Source: Azadirachta indica
Lineage: Eukaryota > Streptophyta > Magnoliopsida > Sapindales > Meliaceae
Length of the DNA stretch: 64,000 nt
Reading direction: 5' to 3'
NCBI GenBank assembly: GCA_022749755.1
Contig: CM040446.1
Span: 523,339-587,338 of the forward strand
The translations under genes were made by a program, and so were the position numbers. This document shows, one piece after another, positions 60,983-64,000 of this stretch (position 1 is its first letter; each line of letters starts with the position of its first letter). Below the pieces are notes generated by a model. It ran no database searches. It was not told the DNA's origin and saw nothing but the letters and a program-made list of their open reading frames with translations.

Positions 60983-61636
60983 ATGGCGAAAATATCATCA
61001 TCAAATACAGGTTCTATGATGTTGGTTGTGGCTTGTATAGCAATATTGGTCTCAACTGGACTAGCCCAGTTCAAGCCAGCACCACCATTCATCCAAATTC
61101 CAGGCTTATTACCACATATAGAAGGCGCTGATAAATGCTGGGAATCCCTTAGAAGCATTCCAGGTTGCTTCAGGGAGATTAACGAGTCACTTTCCCATGG
61201 CCAAATTGGAAAGATTGGTCCCGTCTGTTGCAGCGCCATTAATCAAGTCAATGACAGTTGCTGGCCTAAGATGTTCCCATTAAATCCATTTTTTCCTCCA
61301 CTGCTGAAGAATTTCTGTGCTGCACCTTCACCTCAAGCAGCAGCTGGAACAAATGCCCCCGCCAAGGTGCCCTGGCCATTACTGTTAAATGAGACTGAGA
61401 TTACAGAATGCTGGAAATCTATTACAAACACAGAAGGGTGTGCTTTAGAGATTTATAAAGCACTCACCTGTGGCCAAATTTTCAGTGGTATTGGCCCTGC
61501 TTGCTGCAAGGTTGTCACTGATATCAATGATAAGTGTTGGCCCAAGATGTTCCCATTTAATCCCTTCTTCCCTCCATTGTTGAAAAGCACTTGTGCTAAG
61601 GTTGTCGAGTCTACACCAGCACCCAAGGCAGTTTGA
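60983..61636 (+). CDS. Secreted two-domain prolamin-like (ECA1-family) protein, copy 6 (long linker)
   Basis: 217 residues, identical to copy 4 except His for Arg near position 72. Signal peptide 1-28, two prolamin-like domains with cysteines 52/62/82/83/93/112 and 143/153/174/175/185/204, the long AAGTNAPAKVPWP linker, and the extra Cys163. N-glycosylation sequons NES, NDS and NET are kept. It is single-exon, with a TATA box 83 bp upstream and a ~3.7 kb upstream block nearly identical to that of copy 4. It may therefore be expressed alike, or may be the other haplotype of copy 4 rather than a separate gene. The copia 3' half follows on the opposite strand, LTR first. Secretion is well supported; the reproductive function is inferred. 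Confidence 0.9.
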   Translation: MAKISSSNTGSMMLVVACIAILVSTGLAQFKPAPPFIQIPGLLPHIEGADKCWESLRSIPGCFREINESLSHGQIGKIGPVCCSAINQVNDSCWPKMFPLNPFFPPLLKNFCAAPSPQAAAGTNAPAKVPWPLLLNETEITECWKSITNTEGCALEIYKALTCGQIFSGIGPACCKVVTDINDKCWPKMFPFNPFFPPLLKSTCAKVVESTPAPKAV

Positions 61637-61849
61637 ACAAGGACTAACTCGAATCTTATTAGCTAGAACACATTTTATTTTTATAATTCTTATAGAATTA
61701 GAATGGGTTAAGGAATTGTCATTATTATTATTACGATTTTTTATTCGTTTAGGAAGATGGTTTTTACTTCCTAGTAGTAATGTAGAATCGTGATTTCATT
61801 CCTGATAATAAATATATTTAAAGTTGCTATAACTTTGTCATCATTATTG
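61637..61849. other. 3' flank of prolamin-like copy 6
   Basis: Inverted counterpart of 30029-30241. It holds a run of ATT triplets near 61720 and no gene. Confidence 0.5.
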
Positions 61850-62089
61850 TGAAGAGATCGATCCTTATTTCTTGAATATGTTTAGTACAATAGTAGCCTT
61901 TATATAGGCTTTACAAAACAATATATAAGGAAACAAATAATATGTAATTATGTACGATATTTATGGAAAGAAATCAAAGTAATAAAAGGAGAAGGAATCA
62001 TAGTAAATAAGGAAAAGTTGTTAATAATATTAACTAACAAAATCAAGAAAAAAAATCATCTTGATTTCATTAATCAATTATCATTAATA
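61850..62089 (-). repeat. 3' LTR of copia element, 240 bp family (inverted copy)
   Basis: 240 bp, TGAAGAGATCGATCC...ATCATTAATA on the + strand. Bordered by ATTG on the outer side (CAAT on the element strand). Confidence 0.88.
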
Positions 62090-62096
62090 GCCCCAC

Positions 62097-62992
62097 TCAA
62101 AATAAAGATGGTTTAGTAGAAATTATCTTGAGTTTGGACACCAGATCACGAAAACGCTTAGGATAATAACTTTTGGTGAACATATCCACTAATTGGTCCA
62201 AAGAAAGGATTGAACAGAGGGTAATGGTGCCTTGAGTGATATGTTGACGAATGAAATGACAGTCAACTTTAATATGTTGAGTGTGCTCATGGAAGACATT
62301 ATTGTGAGCAATCTGAATAACACTACTATTGTCACAGACTAGAGAAGTAGGACCAGAATGATGAACACTTATATCACTGAAAAACCAACTAAGCCAAGTA
62401 ATCTCCTGAGTAGTATCTATAAGAGCACGGTATTCTGTTTTTGTGCTAGATCTTGCAAGCTTTTGACAACACCAAGAAATAAGAGAGTCACTTAGGAAAA
62501 TATAAATATCAGTGATAGAGTGTCGGTCAGTAGGATCACTAGTCCAATCTACATTAGAAAAGGTACATAACTGTAGAGATGAATGGGCAAAGAAGTGAAG
62601 CCCATGAATAAAGTGCTTTAATATAGCAATGAATATGAAGAACAACTGCATAATGAAGAGAGCGAGGAGCTGAAACGTACTAACTTATAATATGAACAGC
62701 ACGAGATATGTCAAGTCAAGTAACTGTGAGATAAATTAAACTACCAACCAACTGTCGATAAAAGGTGGCATCTTTAAGTGGAACCTCATCAAGAGGCGTG
62801 AGTTTGGCATTAGGCTTTAAAGGAGTAGAAGCAATTTTATTATTGGTCAACCCAGTTTGAGCAAGGAGATCTAATGCATACTTGGCCTGAGAAAGATAAT
62901 AGTCATCAGAGTCAGAAAGTACCTCAAAACCAAGAAAGTAATTAAAATGGTCAAAATCCTTTATCTCAAAATGCTGCTGAAGTGAATGCATT
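62097..62992 (-). pseudogene. Copia reverse transcriptase C-terminus and RNase H (inverted copy)
   Basis: Two frames: 62716-62991 (LQQHFEIKDFDHFNYFLGFEV) and 62097-62651. The second is open through the whole RNase H domain (SWCCQKLARSSTKTEYRAL, LVCDNSSVIQIAH, HIKVDCHFIRQH). The stop after SLIYLTVT separates them, as at 29160. One base fewer near 62620 keeps the RNase H frame open where the 28886 copy has a frameshift. Confidence 0.87.
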
Positions 62993-64000
62993 TTTGATTC
63001 AATTGAAAGTGGATTTGAACAAGGATATTAGAGTTTATAGGTTGTGTATTTTGAGTAAAACGGTGGGGATAAGTTGGCAAAAATAATTTACAATTATTTA
63101 AAATAAAATAATATAAAATATTATTAAATTTATTGTAAAATTATATGTGTCGATTTAGATAAATCAGAACAAATTTTGCATCTTGTCAAGTCTTACTTTA
63201 ATTTTTATCATTTCAAAGTCTAGTCTTACCTCTCAAAAAATGATTTTAATTAATATTAAGGATGTATTGAGACAATTTTAAAACTTTATAGGGTATCAGC
63301 TAATTATCTCATATCATAGGAGGTCCAAGGAATTCTACCATTTTTAGTCTAGCTATTACATTGATACAATTTAAATGAAGCAATTGAAATGGTACGGAGT
63401 AAAATGACATTGGCTGAAACAAAGGAATTATGTGAAACAAATATTGAATATTAGGTGTATTTGAGACACAAATGTCAAATGAGTCAATGAAAACCCAAAT
63501 ATAGCTAAAGGTTGGGGATGAATTAAATTAATAAAATTTTATTCTTAGCCTAAATTTAGGATTGTCGTGGCTTGTAAACTAATTAGGGATTACTATGCTC
63601 AAAAAATAATCAAAGCGTTAGAAAAAATACGTGATTATTCTATTTTAATAAGGTAATAAAACTTTTCATTAAATTTTATTATGATCAAAATAAATCTAGT
63701 CAGAATCATCAATCGATAATCATAACAGATATTGATTAATTAATTTGGTGCATGTTATGGAGCCTATATACAAAAGGTGTTCAGACATACTTTTATGTAA
63801 AATATTTTATAATGAATTTTGATATATCATCAAATTACTGCAGATGGATTAATTTTGAAGAGAAAGAAATGTTGCTTGGTATTCTTCAAAGCAAATCTAG
63901 GTCGCATCTTTGATTTGAGATGGTACTCCGAAGCACGTTGTTTATAAATTGTCCACATAATCATATATACTTTAATTTCATAATCAGTCTTGATTCTATA
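62993..64000 (+). repeat. Distal upstream block of a seventh prolamin-like locus, cut by window end
   Basis: Reverse complement of about 27890-28885, joined to copia reverse transcriptase at the same point. Sequence up to about 63610 follows the copy 3 variant; from about 63640 it follows the copy 4/6 variant. If collinear, another prolamin-like gene on + would lie about 3 kb beyond the window. Confidence 0.85.

Larger units (their letters stand above)
61850..62992 (-). mobile_element. Ty1/copia element, 3' half (inverted copy)
   Basis: Inverted near-identical copy of 28886-30028. LTR at 61850-62089, polypurine tract GAGTGGGG read on the minus strand at about 62091-62098, RNase H, then the reverse transcriptase end, breaking off at about 62984-62992 in the same AAGTGAATGCA junction as the other copy. 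Confidence 0.9.

Overview
This is AT-rich nuclear DNA from a plant, almost certainly a eudicot. The signs are spliced cysteine-synthase-like exons with GT/AG borders, Ty1/copia retroelements primed by initiator tRNA-Met, LINE RNase H fragments, a Mutator-like transposase remnant, and a plant-specific family of secreted prolamin-like (ECA1-type) proteins. There is no bacterial content, CRISPR array or rRNA. I cannot name the species.

The window is a patchwork of duplicated and inverted segments. Bases 1-7324 hold diverged ~2 kb tandem noncoding repeats, a decayed cysteine-synthase-like gene on + and the 5' part of a copia element. The same segment returns inverted at 37421-44657. Six copies of a two-domain prolamin-like locus follow. 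Intact genes lie at 8249-8863 (-), 24665-25279 (-), 30242-30895 (-) and 60983-61636 (+). Broken copies lie at 16959-17237 (-) and 48922-49577 (+). The intact genes and the truncated minus-strand copy carry up to ~3.7 kb of recognisably homologous upstream DNA; the broken plus-strand copy has only ~1.4 kb. An upstream block of a seventh copy runs off the right edge (62993-64000).

Mobile DNA fills much of the rest. A copia element with ~0.75 kb LTRs and no reverse transcriptase sits inside the upstream block of the first gene (11291-15358). A second copia family with 240 bp LTRs is present only as halves: 5' halves at 6024-7324 and 34659-38708, 3' halves at 28886-30028 and 61850-62992. LINE RNase H and zinc-binding pieces lie at 7325-7680, 21540-21725, 23291-24080, 53900-54770 and 55960-56110. 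A Mutator-like remnant with a ~137 bp tandem repeat lies at 50591-53560.

A run of exactly 100 N (34559-34658) separates two contigs. The end of the left contig (gene, copia 3' half, upstream blocks) reappears inverted at 57340-64000, so the palindromic layout may be partly a scaffolding or haplotype artefact. Taken at face value, it is a complex cluster built by tandem duplication, inversion and transposon-associated junctions. The only genes that look able to make protein are the four secreted cysteine-rich prolamin-like genes.
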